Source: Pirellulales bacterium (lineage in GTDB: Bacteria; Planctomycetota; Planctomycetia; Pirellulales; JAICIG01). From it: DNA of 48,174 bases. A program made the position numbers and the translations under genes. Numbering within the stretch: position 1 is the first letter of the stretch; each line of letters opens with the position of its first letter. The stretch spans positions 1 through 48,174 of the forward strand of contig DATLUO010000226.1 in the NCBI GenBank assembly GCA_035533075.1. Direction: 5' to 3'. A model generated the notes under the pieces. It was not told where the DNA came from. It did not search any database and worked only from the letters and a program-made list of their open reading frames with translations. Below are positions 16,790 through 24,533 of this stretch, one piece after another.

Positions 16790-16982
16790 GGAACCAGCCG
16801 GATTTACGCGGGAGGGGCCAAGAGGCACGGACGGGCTTGTCGTCGGCCGCGCCGTGCAGCCAGAGGTATAATCTGCACCAGGGCCACTCCTCGGCGCGAC
16901 GCACGAGGTCCGCGCGCAAGGCGTACCACATGCACTTGCAACAGGACAAAGACCAGCGGCTCTCGCCGCGGACCGCGCGCAC
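16790..16982 (-). pseudogene. C-terminal remnant of a REP-associated (Y1/IS200-like) transposase
   Basis: The minus-strand frame reads KCMWYALRADLVRRAEEWPW, then RLYLWLHGAADDKPVRASWP and LPRKSGWF. It closely follows the C-terminal end typical of REP-associated tyrosine transposases (YVERNP-x-RA-LV-AE-WPWSS..., then a WPLPR motif). The catalytic HUH motif and the N-terminal two thirds are absent: the upstream sequence runs into the 33-bp repeats. It is a dead fragment. RAYT proteins mobilise REP hairpins, so it fits the many REP-like elements in this window. Confidence 0.65.
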
Positions 16983-17324
16983 CTACATGCAGCTCGCCCG
17001 CAACTGACCGCGCAGCACCCCGATGGCTATTCGTCGCAACGGCAGGCCCTGAAAGCACTTGCGGCGATCGTGCAGACGGACGAACCCGCCCCGGACGCAG
17101 CCAGTTCGGCCGCGCGCGGCCAAAGTGCCGTCGCCAGTTCGGCTGCGCGCAGCCAAAGTGAGGTCGCCAGTTCGGCCGCGCGCCGCCAAAGTGCCGTCGC
17201 CGGTCCGGCCGCGCGCGGCGCAAGTGCGGGCGGCAAGCGCAGGCGCACCGGTCCGGTTTGGCGGGCCTCGGGCACGTTCGTCCGCGAGGCCCTGCGCCTG
17301 GTCAACTCCCTCGACGCGATGCGA
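16930..17324 (+). pseudogene. decayed plus-strand gene with DUF3102-like motif
   Basis: The plus strand reads MHLQQDKDQRLSPRTARTYM followed by QLARN and a stop at 17006-17008. One frame over, the translation continues QHPDGYSSQRQALKALAAIV and then an 11-residue repeat (SSAARGQSAVA) from the 33-bp DNA repeats. LSPRTARTYMQLARN resembles the helix-turn-helix-like end of DUF3102 proteins. It overlaps the antisense transposase fragment, so one or both readings may be chance. Confidence 0.25.
17103..17234. repeat. 33-bp tandem repeat, four units
   Basis: Units start at 17103, 17136, 17169 and 17202. Each is close to AGTTCGGCCGCGCGCGGCCA followed by AAGTGCCGTCGCC, and each carries a palindrome with a CGCGCGCG-type core. 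Because 33 is a multiple of three, the array is open in several frames on both strands and encodes 11-residue repeats. Unit 4 is the most diverged. Confidence 0.85.
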
Positions 17325-17353
17325 CACGCGTGTCGCGTGCGCTGCTGGAAAAG

Positions 17354-17427
<74 letters not shown>

Positions 17428-17562
17428 AAGGCAACCAAAAACAAGACCGTGCCCAGCGCGCAGATTGCCGCCCTTCCCTGGTCAACTGGTCTTGTCATGG
17501 CGAAGTGAAAAGCCTATCACCACATGCTGCCGGTGTCAAGGACACCGCCGAAATTTGCACCT

Positions 17563-18675
17563 ATGCACGGACCTATGCAGCGACTCAAACCCCATCTTAA
17601 ACGCATCGTTTTCAATCTGCTCAAGTTCGGCGTGTCGCTTGGGATCGTGGTTTGGCTCGTCATCGGCGCCTGCCGCGACCAGGCGTTCGCTCAGTTGAGC
17701 CAGCAGCCGAAGGACTGGCCGCTGCTCGCACTGGCCGCCGGTGCCGGGCTGGGGGCCGTTTTGCTCACCTTCGTACGCTGGCTCGTGCTCGTGCGGGCAC
17801 TCGACCTTCCCTTCACGCTCAAAGACGCTCTGCGGCTGGGATTCCTCGGATACCTGCTCAATTTCGTGTCGCTGGGGGCCGTCGGCGGCGATCTGTTCAA
17901 GGCCGTGTTCGTGGCCCGCCAGTTTCCCGGCCGCCGGCCCGAAGCCGTGGCCACCGTCGTGCTCGATCGCGTCGTCGGCCTCTATATGCTGTTCGTCATG
18001 GCCAGCGTGGCCATCCTCGCCACGGGGCAACTCCACAATTCCGACGAAACCGTCCGTATCATCGGCCGCGGGGCCCTGCTGGCCAGCATGCTCGGCGCGG
18101 CCGGCATCCTCGTGATGCTCATTCCCGGCGTCACTCAGGGAAGCTTCTCGTCGTTGCTCAACCGGCTCCCCAAAGTCGGCCCGACCTTTGGAAAACTGCT
18201 GGGAGCCATTCGCATTTATCGCAGCCGGCCGGGCGTACTGGTTCTCTCCGCACTGATCAGCGTAGGAGTCCACTCGCTCAGCACGCTGTCGGTCTACCTG
18301 GTGGCCCGCGGCTTGCCCGGCGAGTGCCCCTCGCTGGCGGACCATTTCGTCATGGTTCCGCTGGCCTTCGTGACCGGCGTGTTGCCGTTGCCCGTCAACG
18401 GCTTGGGGGCCTTCGAGATGGTGGTGAAGATGCTCTATGAACGCGTGCCGCTCGACATCCACGTGGCCGAAGGGCAGGGCTTTGTGGTTTCGCTGGGCTA
18501 TCGGGCCGTGACCATCCTGATCGCCCTGATCGGCGTTTGCTACTACCTGGCCAGCCGCCGCGAAGTGGCCAAGGTGCTGGCCGAGGCCGAACGCGAGATG
18601 GACGAAGAAGGCGAGCAGCCGGCGGCGGGAAGTCCGGACCTTTGCACCTCGGAACTCCGCGTCTCAAATTGCTGA
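17563..18675 (+). CDS. LPG-synthase-type flippase (UPF0104) membrane protein
   Basis: About 370 residues with seven or eight membrane segments. The family signature lies around residues 75-130: FVRWLVLVRALDLPFTLKDA, LGFLGYLLNFVSLGAVGGDLFKAV and VATVVLDRVVGLYMLF. This matches the lysylphosphatidylglycerol-synthase transmembrane region (PF03706), without the cytosolic aminoacyl-transferase domain. Such stand-alone membrane domains are thought to flip lipids or glycolipids. The C-terminal end is acidic (EAEREMDEEGEQPAAGS). The start is uncertain: ATG at 17524, 17563 or 17575 are all in frame and none has a clear ribosome-binding site. It follows tRNA-Ala on the opposite strand. Confidence 0.85.
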   Translation: MHGPMQRLKPHLKRIVFNLLKFGVSLGIVVWLVIGACRDQAFAQLSQQPKDWPLLALAAGAGLGAVLLTFVRWLVLVRALDLPFTLKDALRLGFLGYLLNFVSLGAVGGDLFKAVFVARQFPGRRPEAVATVVLDRVVGLYMLFVMASVAILATGQLHNSDETVRIIGRGALLASMLGAAGILVMLIPGVTQGSFSSLLNRLPKVGPTFGKLLGAIRIYRSRPGVLVLSALISVGVHSLSTLSVYLVARGLPGECPSLADHFVMVPLAFVTGVLPLPVNGLGAFEMVVKMLYERVPLDIHVAEGQGFVVSLGYRAVTILIALIGVCYYLASRREVAKVLAEAEREMDEEGEQPAAGSPDLCTSELRVSNC

Positions 18676-18735
18676 CAGGGCGTTAGGCCGCCAATGTCTC
18701 ATTCTCGGCCGAGTGAAGTAGAACGCCTTGAACGC

Positions 18736-18774
18736 GGTGGGCCGGCGCTCGCAAGCTCGCTTGTCCCACCCTGC
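18736..18774. repeat. REP-like element, single 39-bp arm
   Basis: One arm of the family seen at 1364-1402 with two differences. It lies 60 bases after the flippase stop and eight bases from the end of the convergent lipoprotein gene, so it occupies a convergent gene junction. Confidence 0.85.
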
Positions 18775-18781
18775 GACCGGC

Positions 18782-20791
18782 TCAGCGGCGCATTTCGCCG
18801 GTCATGCTCTCGCCCGCTGTGCGGTCGCCGCGGGGTGCCCGATAGGGGAACGCGTTCAGGTCGCGGAGGTGTTCCAGCAGGATGCGGCGAACTTCCAGAA
18901 TGCTGAGCGGATGGCGGTTGACCGTCGTGTGATCTGCCGGCACTTTTGTTTCCGAGGCCACGTTGTCGAGGTGCGCGCTCTCATACGACACCACGCCGTC
19001 GGTGCCGCCGGCCACCGACCCGATCAGGCCCTTGTTGGGCAGCACTCCCACGATGTTATGACACTTCAGCCATGGCGGCTGAGGCGCTTCAAGCAGCACG
19101 GGCAGAATCGGCGAATCGGGCGCCAGCGAGTCGACGCTGGTCTTCACTTCCAAGATGGTATGATCTCGAAACACGCCCGGATTCTCTTTCAACAGCTCAT
19201 CGCGGTGCAGCAACTGGAGCTTCGGCAAATTGATCAGCTCGTTGGCCAGCCAGCGCGTGGCGTTGTTGGCAAAGCGGCTGCCGCGATGCGGCGTGGCAAT
19301 GGTGATCAGCCGGCGGACCGCCGGTTCCGGACGAAAGAAAAACACGTCTTCGAGCTGCCGCCGCTCGCCGGACGAAGCTTTGACGAGCCGAAACGGCTTG
19401 TCGCTGACAATGTGCCAGAAGTCGTCGCGGCTGGCCACCGTCTGCATCTTGGCCACCAGCCCGCCCATGCTGTGGCCCACCAGCACCATCTGGTCGAAGG
19501 CCGGCTCGCGGCGCCGCGGATCGAGCACGGCCCGCGCGTGCGCCAGGTCTTTGCGCAGCCGCGTGGCGCCCTGCCAGAACGGCTGGGCCGTGGGATAGAG
19601 ATAGAACCAGAACTGGTAATGTTTGCGGATCTCCGGGTCACCGCGCAGGTCGTTGAACATTTCCATCCAGGTCATGGGGCTCGACCAGAGTCCGTGGACC
19701 ATCAGCACCGGAATCTTGTCGGGCTCGTAGGGCTGCAGCATGTAGAGACCCGCTTCGGCGGCCGTCTGTTCGGGGTGCAACAGTCCTTGGGTGGCCACGG
19801 TTTCCAGGTTCAACCGCGGATTGTTCGGATCGAGCAACGGGTCGTTGAGGAAATACGCCAGCGGCGTGCTGAGGTCGGTCTCCAGCGGCACTCGCCGGTT
19901 GCCGGCCAAGATGTCGGTCGATAACAGCGGATCGTAAAGATTCAAGATCGCCGTGTGCCGCGGGCGCGTGCCGTCGCCCGAGGTCTGCTGATCGGGCACG
20001 ACGTGCAAGAAGGCCGTCACCGGAAAGCTCAGCACGGCGGGCAGAAACTGTTCTTCCGGCCGCTGCTCGCCCCGACGCTCGCGGATGGCGATCAACGGCA
20101 CGCCCAGGCCAAAGTTGTGGAACTGGTTTTTCAGTTCCCGCACTTCGTAGTCGGAAACGAACTTGAAGGCCGCGAAGTCGTCGTTCTGCCAACGCCCCGG
20201 ACTGACCACGATTTTGACGTCCCAGGCCTGGCTCGCCGATTCGATGCTGTAGGTGCGGCCTGGCAACAGCCCGCCCCGCCGTTGCACCAAGCGCAAGGTG
20301 CTTTCCAACGCCCCGTTGTAGAGATCGCACGCGCTGCGAAACTCAGGATCGTAGGGATTTCGCATCGGTCCGTAACGCGGATCGAAAAGATAGAGGTAGG
20401 CGTGCGTGACCGTGGTGCCGAAGTAGTCGAGCGCCAGATCGGGATTCTTCAGCTCCGCTTTTCGTCCGGCGATGTAGTTCAATTCGGCGAAGGCATAGAC
20501 TTTGTCGGGCGTCGGCTCGCGGTCGACGATGGCCTGAAACTTATCCAGCAACGGCTGCAGGTTGCCGTGCAGGTCGTCGCGCAGGTTATACAGCCGCAGC
20601 AGTTGCAACGTGCGAGCGCTCGGCTGCGGACCGCCGCGCGACGTGAGCTTGAGCTGCTCGACCAGCGGGCTGCGCGGCACCGAGCGCACCTTGACATAGT
20701 GCGTGGTGCCGCAGCCGGTCAAAACCGCGACGACCGCGGCGCAGGCCAGCCGGGCGACGGTCGAAGGCGCGTCGTTGCGGTGGGCGAGCAT
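18782..20791 (-). CDS. alpha/beta-hydrolase lipoprotein
   Basis: The 669-residue product starts at the ATG that gives a lipoprotein signal: LACAAVVAVLTGCGTTHYVK, with lipobox LTGC. The N-terminal ~350 residues are helical and unassigned (VYAFAELNYIAGRKAELK, then a beta-rich part with SVPRSPLVEQ). The alpha/beta-hydrolase domain begins around residue 360 with PVLMVHGLWSSPMTWMEMF. It has the lipase nucleophile LVGHSMGGLVAK (Ser at about residue 437) and TIATPHRGSRFANN after it. It probably acts as an envelope-anchored esterase or lipase; the substrate is unknown. The open frame runs 36 codons further upstream, into the palindromic spacer. It is convergent with the flippase gene. Confidence 0.85.
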   Translation of the reverse strand: MLAHRNDAPSTVARLACAAVVAVLTGCGTTHYVKVRSVPRSPLVEQLKLTSRGGPQPSARTLQLLRLYNLRDDLHGNLQPLLDKFQAIVDREPTPDKVYAFAELNYIAGRKAELKNPDLALDYFGTTVTHAYLYLFDPRYGPMRNPYDPEFRSACDLYNGALESTLRLVQRRGGLLPGRTYSIESASQAWDVKIVVSPGRWQNDDFAAFKFVSDYEVRELKNQFHNFGLGVPLIAIRERRGEQRPEEQFLPAVLSFPVTAFLHVVPDQQTSGDGTRPRHTAILNLYDPLLSTDILAGNRRVPLETDLSTPLAYFLNDPLLDPNNPRLNLETVATQGLLHPEQTAAEAGLYMLQPYEPDKIPVLMVHGLWSSPMTWMEMFNDLRGDPEIRKHYQFWFYLYPTAQPFWQGATRLRKDLAHARAVLDPRRREPAFDQMVLVGHSMGGLVAKMQTVASRDDFWHIVSDKPFRLVKASSGERRQLEDVFFFRPEPAVRRLITIATPHRGSRFANNATRWLANELINLPKLQLLHRDELLKENPGVFRDHTILEVKTSVDSLAPDSPILPVLLEAPQPPWLKCHNIVGVLPNKGLIGSVAGGTDGVVSYESAHLDNVASETKVPADHTTVNRHPLSILEVRRILLEHLRDLNAFPYRAPRGDRTAGESMTGEMRR

Positions 20792-20917
20792 GGTTTGGAA
20801 CGTGGCGGGGATCCGATGCAGAATGAGCTTCCTGACGGGCGCGGCTCCGCCCTCTAATAATGGGGCTGCACAATAGGGAGACCACGTGAAATGGGTCAAT
20901 GCCGGTTTCGCCGCTGC

Positions 20918-21011
20918 TGTAGGGAACGCCCTCCGCGTGTGGCGTTCCGCGGCGTCGCCGGTGGAGAGTCCATGGGTGGGCCGCGGAACGCCACGGAGGG
21001 CGTTCCCTACA
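20918..21011. repeat. second REP-like family, inverted arms
   Basis: TGTAGGGAACGCCCTCCG...GGCGTTCCGCGGC at 20918-20953 is complementary to GCCGCGGAACGCCACGGAGGG...CCCTACA at 20980-21011, apart from a short bulge. It is unrelated to the 39-bp family. It sits in the divergent spacer between the hydrolase lipoprotein and the MaoC gene. Confidence 0.85.
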
Positions 21012-21074
21012 GAGTCTGGCCGACGACCGATTGCCGCCCTATACTGCGGAGAACGTGGTCGAAGCAGGTTGTGA

Positions 21075-21545
21075 ATGGCAAAACGAGTGATTCAGGGGCT
21101 GAAAGGGCTGCAAGCGCTCGTCGGGCAGCACCTGGGCACGAGTTCGTGGGTGACCGTGACCCAGGAACGCATCGACGCCTTTGCGGCCGGGACCGGCGAT
21201 TTTCAGTGGATCCATTGCGATCCGGCGCGTTGCCGCACGCAGTCGCCCTATGGCACCACCGTGGCCCACGGCTTTCTGACGCTCTCGCTCTGCAACTGCA
21301 TGGTGCAGGAAATCTTCGAGATCGAAGGCGTGCAGATGATCCTCAACTACGGGGTCAACCGCGTGCGCTTTCCCGCCCCGGTGCGCGTCGGCTCGCGGGT
21401 GCGCATGAGTTGCGACCTGGCGGCCCTGAAGGAGACCCGCGGCAGCGTGCAGGCCACCTTCAAGCAGAGCTTCGAGGTGGAGGGCGAGAGCAAGCCCGCC
21501 TGCGTGGCCGAAACCGTGGTCCGGATCTTCTTTGCCGATCCTTGA
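21075..21545 (+). CDS. MaoC-like (R)-specific enoyl-CoA hydratase family protein
   Basis: 156 residues with a single hot-dog fold domain of the MaoC/NodN type. The catalytic Asp/His pair is in FAAGTGDFQWIHCDP. The family pattern continues with SPYGTTVAHGFLTLSL and LNYGVNRVRFPAPVRVGSRV. MaoC-like proteins hydrate 2-enoyl-CoAs or act on acyl thioesters in fatty-acid or polyhydroxyalkanoate metabolism. No neighbouring gene clarifies the substrate. The length and layout match NodN-type single-domain proteins. The ATG follows the second inverted-repeat element by 63 bases. Confidence 0.9.
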   Translation: MAKRVIQGLKGLQALVGQHLGTSSWVTVTQERIDAFAAGTGDFQWIHCDPARCRTQSPYGTTVAHGFLTLSLCNCMVQEIFEIEGVQMILNYGVNRVRFPAPVRVGSRVRMSCDLAALKETRGSVQATFKQSFEVEGESKPACVAETVVRIFFADP

Positions 21546-21686
21546 GGCCGCCTGATTCCTCCATTTTTCCCCATCGTCGAAAACACCGGCAACTCGCGTT
21601 TAGCTCCGCGGCCTTGCTCGCTATAATCCGCGGCCCAGCCTGCCACGGCAGCACGTCCCATTGGCCGCCCACTCGACCTGTTTCTG

Positions 21687-22673
21687 ATGCGCTTGTTTTA
21701 TCTCTCCGTCGCCGCGCTCGCCTCGCTGGTGCTGGGGTGCGGCACCACGAAGTGGTCCGACACCGCGCGCACCGCGACCGAGCAACTGCTCCTGTCGACC
21801 GCCATCGACCGGGCCGTCGGCGCCATGGACTTCGCTCCCTTGACGGACAAGTTCGTCTACCTGGACGTCCAGTACCTCGATTGCGAGGACAACAAGTACG
21901 TGGTCAGCACGCTGCGGCAGCACATGCTCGCCGAGGGGTGTGTGCTGATGCCCGATCCGGCCTCGGCCGATTACGTCGTCGAGGTCCGCTCCGGCGCGGT
22001 GGGCACCGATCACCACGACGTCCTGGTCGGGGTGCCGGCGATCAGTGTGCCGACGGGAGTAGGCAGTTCCACGGGCATCCCCGAGATCCCGTTCGCCAAA
22101 TCCACCGCCCAGAAAGGCATCGCCAAAATTGCCTGCTTTGCCTACAACCGCGAGACCGGCCAGGCCGTCTGGCAATCGGGCGCCTACCCGGTGGTCTCTA
22201 CAGCGAAAGACTCTTGGTTCCTCGGTACGGGACCGTTCCAACGCGGCACGATCTACGATGGAACGCACTTCGCGGGGAGCCGCTTCATGTTCATGCGCAA
22301 GCAGGGGGTGGCGCCGTTGCGGACGCCCGACACGCCTTTGACGACTCAGGCCGTATTCCCCCATCGGCCGGCACTGGTGCGCAAGCGTCCGCCCGCCACG
22401 GGAAGCAACGATGCGCCCAAATCGGCCGGCGGAGGCAGCGGCGGTCCGCAACAAACCGTGAGCGGAAGCAGCGGACCGTCGCTTCCCACCGGCACGTCCA
22501 CGGCGGGCACGGGCAGTTCGTCGGGCAACCTATCGGGCGCCGGCACCTCGACCGGACTGCCGGCCGGGCAGGTGGTGCGTCTGCCGGCGCTGCCGGCTCC
22601 GCAATCGACGAGCGGCGGGTCGAATTCGGGAGGTCTGAGTTTGATCCCCGACTCGTGGCTTAAGTTGAAATGA
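21687..22673 (+). CDS. planctomycete-type lipoprotein, unknown function
   Basis: The 328-residue protein begins MRLFYLSVAALASLVLGCGT, a lipoprotein signal with lipobox LVLGC. The first ~210 residues form a folded domain (KFVYLDVQYLDCEDNKYVVS, ADYVVEVRSGAVGTDHHDVL, KIACFAYNRETGQAVWQSGA) that resembles DUF6655-type lipoproteins of planctomycetes; the match is from memory. Residues ~225-315 are a Gly/Ser/Thr/Pro-rich spacer (SGGGSGGPQQTVSGSSG-like) of the kind that spans the envelope. It could be a periplasmic or surface-attached protein of unknown partner. The next feature is an inverted REP-like pair. It is 142 bases from the MaoC gene on the same strand. Confidence 0.7.
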   Translation: MRLFYLSVAALASLVLGCGTTKWSDTARTATEQLLLSTAIDRAVGAMDFAPLTDKFVYLDVQYLDCEDNKYVVSTLRQHMLAEGCVLMPDPASADYVVEVRSGAVGTDHHDVLVGVPAISVPTGVGSSTGIPEIPFAKSTAQKGIAKIACFAYNRETGQAVWQSGAYPVVSTAKDSWFLGTGPFQRGTIYDGTHFAGSRFMFMRKQGVAPLRTPDTPLTTQAVFPHRPALVRKRPPATGSNDAPKSAGGGSGGPQQTVSGSSGPSLPTGTSTAGTGSSSGNLSGAGTSTGLPAGQVVRLPALPAPQSTSGGSNSGGLSLIPDSWLKLK

Positions 22674-22717
22674 ACCCGCTTTCCAGGCGAGGGCCCGGTC
22701 GAGCCTGGGCCGCAGCC

Positions 22718-22813
22718 GTAGGGTAGGACCAGCGAGCTTGCGAGCGCCGGCCCACCGTGGGCGACGTCGATTACGGTGGGCCGGCGCTCGCAAGCTCGCT
22801 GGTCCCACCCTAC
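22718..22813. repeat. REP/BIME-like inverted repeat, two 39-bp arms
   Basis: Arms at 22718-22756 and 22775-22813, separated by 18 bases, match the pair at 1307-1402 in sequence and spacing but with a different loop sequence. The left arm has one change (GTAGGGTAGG). The remaining spacer up to 23050 holds no gene I can support. Confidence 0.9.
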
Positions 22814-23050
22814 GTTCTTTCTCACGAGTTGGGAGTCTCGTTGTTTCGGCAGCATCGCCCGAAAATCGCGGTTCTGCCGGATAGTCCGCTCAGGTCCCCA
22901 CTTGGCCTCTCTTTTTTCGCCCGCCAAACGCGATTCTGCCACCCTCCGCCGAATGCGCAACCTTAAACCTTTGTCATCACAGAACTTGGACGGTGCTGGT
23001 TGCTTGCCCGGCTCTCTCGCCGGTTGTAGGTTTAGGGAAAAGGCAGCAGC

Positions 23051-24442
23051 ATGCAAAAGCGAACCATCGGCATCTTGGCGGTCGTCTTGGCAGTCGTTTG
23101 CGGCGCCGTCGCGGTTGCCCGATGGCCGCGGCTCAGCGAACTCTGGGCCAGCCGCAAAGGCAAAGACAAGGCCGACGAGACGGTGTTCGTCGATCAGGCC
23201 AAGGTCGCACGCTTCATCGAGCTGTTGCCCAGCGTCGTCGAGTTGAACGGCATCCGCACTGCCCCGGTGACCAAGCCGACGCGCAAACGAAGGCTCGAGC
23301 TCCGCGGGCAGCTCGATTTCGATCCCGACAGCATGGTCCACGTACACGGCCGTTTTCCCGGACAAATCGTGTCGCTGCGGCAGGTCGATGAGCCCAACGC
23401 CGAACTCCACACGCAATCGTTGAAGACGAAGCGCGACATCGCGGTCATGGACCACGTGGTGCAAGGGCAGGAAATCGGGATTCTGTGGAGCAAGGAGTTG
23501 GGTGAGAAAAAGAGCGAGCTGGTGTCATCGCTGATCCGTCTGCGTGTCGATCGGCAAAACCTGAAGCAGACCCTGCGGACCTATGAAGAAGGGGCCGCCC
23601 CGGAACGGACGGTCCGCGAGGCCACGCGGCTCGTCGAGCAAGATGAGACCGATGTGGAGAAGGCCCGCATGACGTTGCGAAGCTGGCTGTTGAGCAGCCC
23701 GGAAATCGACGAGGTGGCGGCCGAAGCCGACCGGATCCATCGGGAGCGGGGCGAGCGAATCGTGCCGTCCACGCGGATCGTGCAGGTGGAGAACGAATGG
23801 GCGCGCGTCAAAATCGAGGCGCCGCGCAAAGGCACGATCGTCGAAAAAAACGTGGCGGTGGGCACGATCGTCGATACCAACACCGACCTGTTCAAGATCG
23901 CCGACCTCTCGCGTTTGCGGGTCGTGGCCAACGTTTATGAGGAGGATCTGCGTTACCTGGAACAGATGCCGCGGCCGATTCCCTGGACCATCACCGTCAA
24001 CTCCATGCCCGGCATGGAACCGATCAACGGTTTCGTCGAGCATTTGGGCGCCGTGATCGATCCGGCCGAACACGTGGCCCTGGTGTTTGGGAAGGTGGAC
24101 AATCCGCGCGGTGAATTGGTGGCGGGCCAATTCATCAAGGCGGCCATCGAACTACCCGAATTGCCCAACGTCGTGGAAATCCCGACCCGCGCCTTGGTCG
24201 AAGACGGCAAAGAGAGCGTGGTGCTGGTGCGGGTTGACAAAACGCGGTTCCGTTACGCGCCGCGCCGCGTGCTGGTGGTAAGGCGCTATCACGACGTGGT
24301 CCGCGTCCGCAGCACGCTTACCGACGCCGAACGCGAGCAGGGACTGGAGGAGCTGCACGAAGGCGAAGAAGTGGTGGCGGTGGGAGCGTTGGATCTCAAA
24401 GCCGCGCTGTCGCAGCAGGAATCGCTGGAGAAGGAACCGTAG
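23051..24442 (+). CDS. RND efflux membrane-fusion (adaptor) protein
   Basis: 463 residues: an N-terminal membrane anchor (ILAVVLAVVCGAVAVARW), a biotinyl-lipoyl-like half (VHGRFPGQIVSLRQVDE), and a long alpha-hairpin from about 130 to 220 (LRVDRQNLKQTLRTYEEG). A second lipoyl half follows (IEAPRKGTIVEKNVAVGTIV) and then beta-barrel and proximal domains (DLSRLRVVANVYEEDLRYLE, PTRALVEDGKESVVLVRVD). This is the periplasmic adaptor (CusB/CzcB type) linking an RND pump to an outer-membrane channel. The pump gene starts 91 bases downstream and the two are almost certainly one operon. No outer-membrane factor gene is adjacent. The long hairpin and lack of metal-binding His clusters leave the substrate open. 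Confidence 0.92.
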   Translation: MQKRTIGILAVVLAVVCGAVAVARWPRLSELWASRKGKDKADETVFVDQAKVARFIELLPSVVELNGIRTAPVTKPTRKRRLELRGQLDFDPDSMVHVHGRFPGQIVSLRQVDEPNAELHTQSLKTKRDIAVMDHVVQGQEIGILWSKELGEKKSELVSSLIRLRVDRQNLKQTLRTYEEGAAPERTVREATRLVEQDETDVEKARMTLRSWLLSSPEIDEVAAEADRIHRERGERIVPSTRIVQVENEWARVKIEAPRKGTIVEKNVAVGTIVDTNTDLFKIADLSRLRVVANVYEEDLRYLEQMPRPIPWTITVNSMPGMEPINGFVEHLGAVIDPAEHVALVFGKVDNPRGELVAGQFIKAAIELPELPNVVEIPTRALVEDGKESVVLVRVDKTRFRYAPRRVLVVRRYHDVVRVRSTLTDAEREQGLEELHEGEEVVAVGALDLKAALSQQESLEKEP

Positions 24443-24453
24443 GCCCACCGACA

Positions 24454-24530
24454 TTTTGGATTTTCGATTTTGGATTTTGGATTCTTATAGTTCCAATCCA
24501 AAATCGAAAATCCAAAATCCAAAATCCATT
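24454..24530. repeat. inverted heptamer array (TTTTGGA / ATCCAAA)
   Basis: Four TTTTGGA/TTTTCGA units (24454-24481) face five ATCCAAA/ATCGAAA units (24496-24530), so the whole element is a near-perfect hairpin. It lies within the efflux operon, between the adaptor stop and the pump ATG at 24534. A strong hairpin here could change the ratio of adaptor to pump. Confidence 0.9.
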
Positions 24531-24533
24531 GCC

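Noticed and set aside
17103-17234. possible CRISPR array
   Set aside because: The 33-bp units are contiguous with no unique spacers, so this is a plain tandem repeat. No cas genes are present.
22814-23050. possible riboswitch before the efflux operon
   Set aside because: The leader has some GC-rich pairing but I see no motif of any riboswitch class I know.
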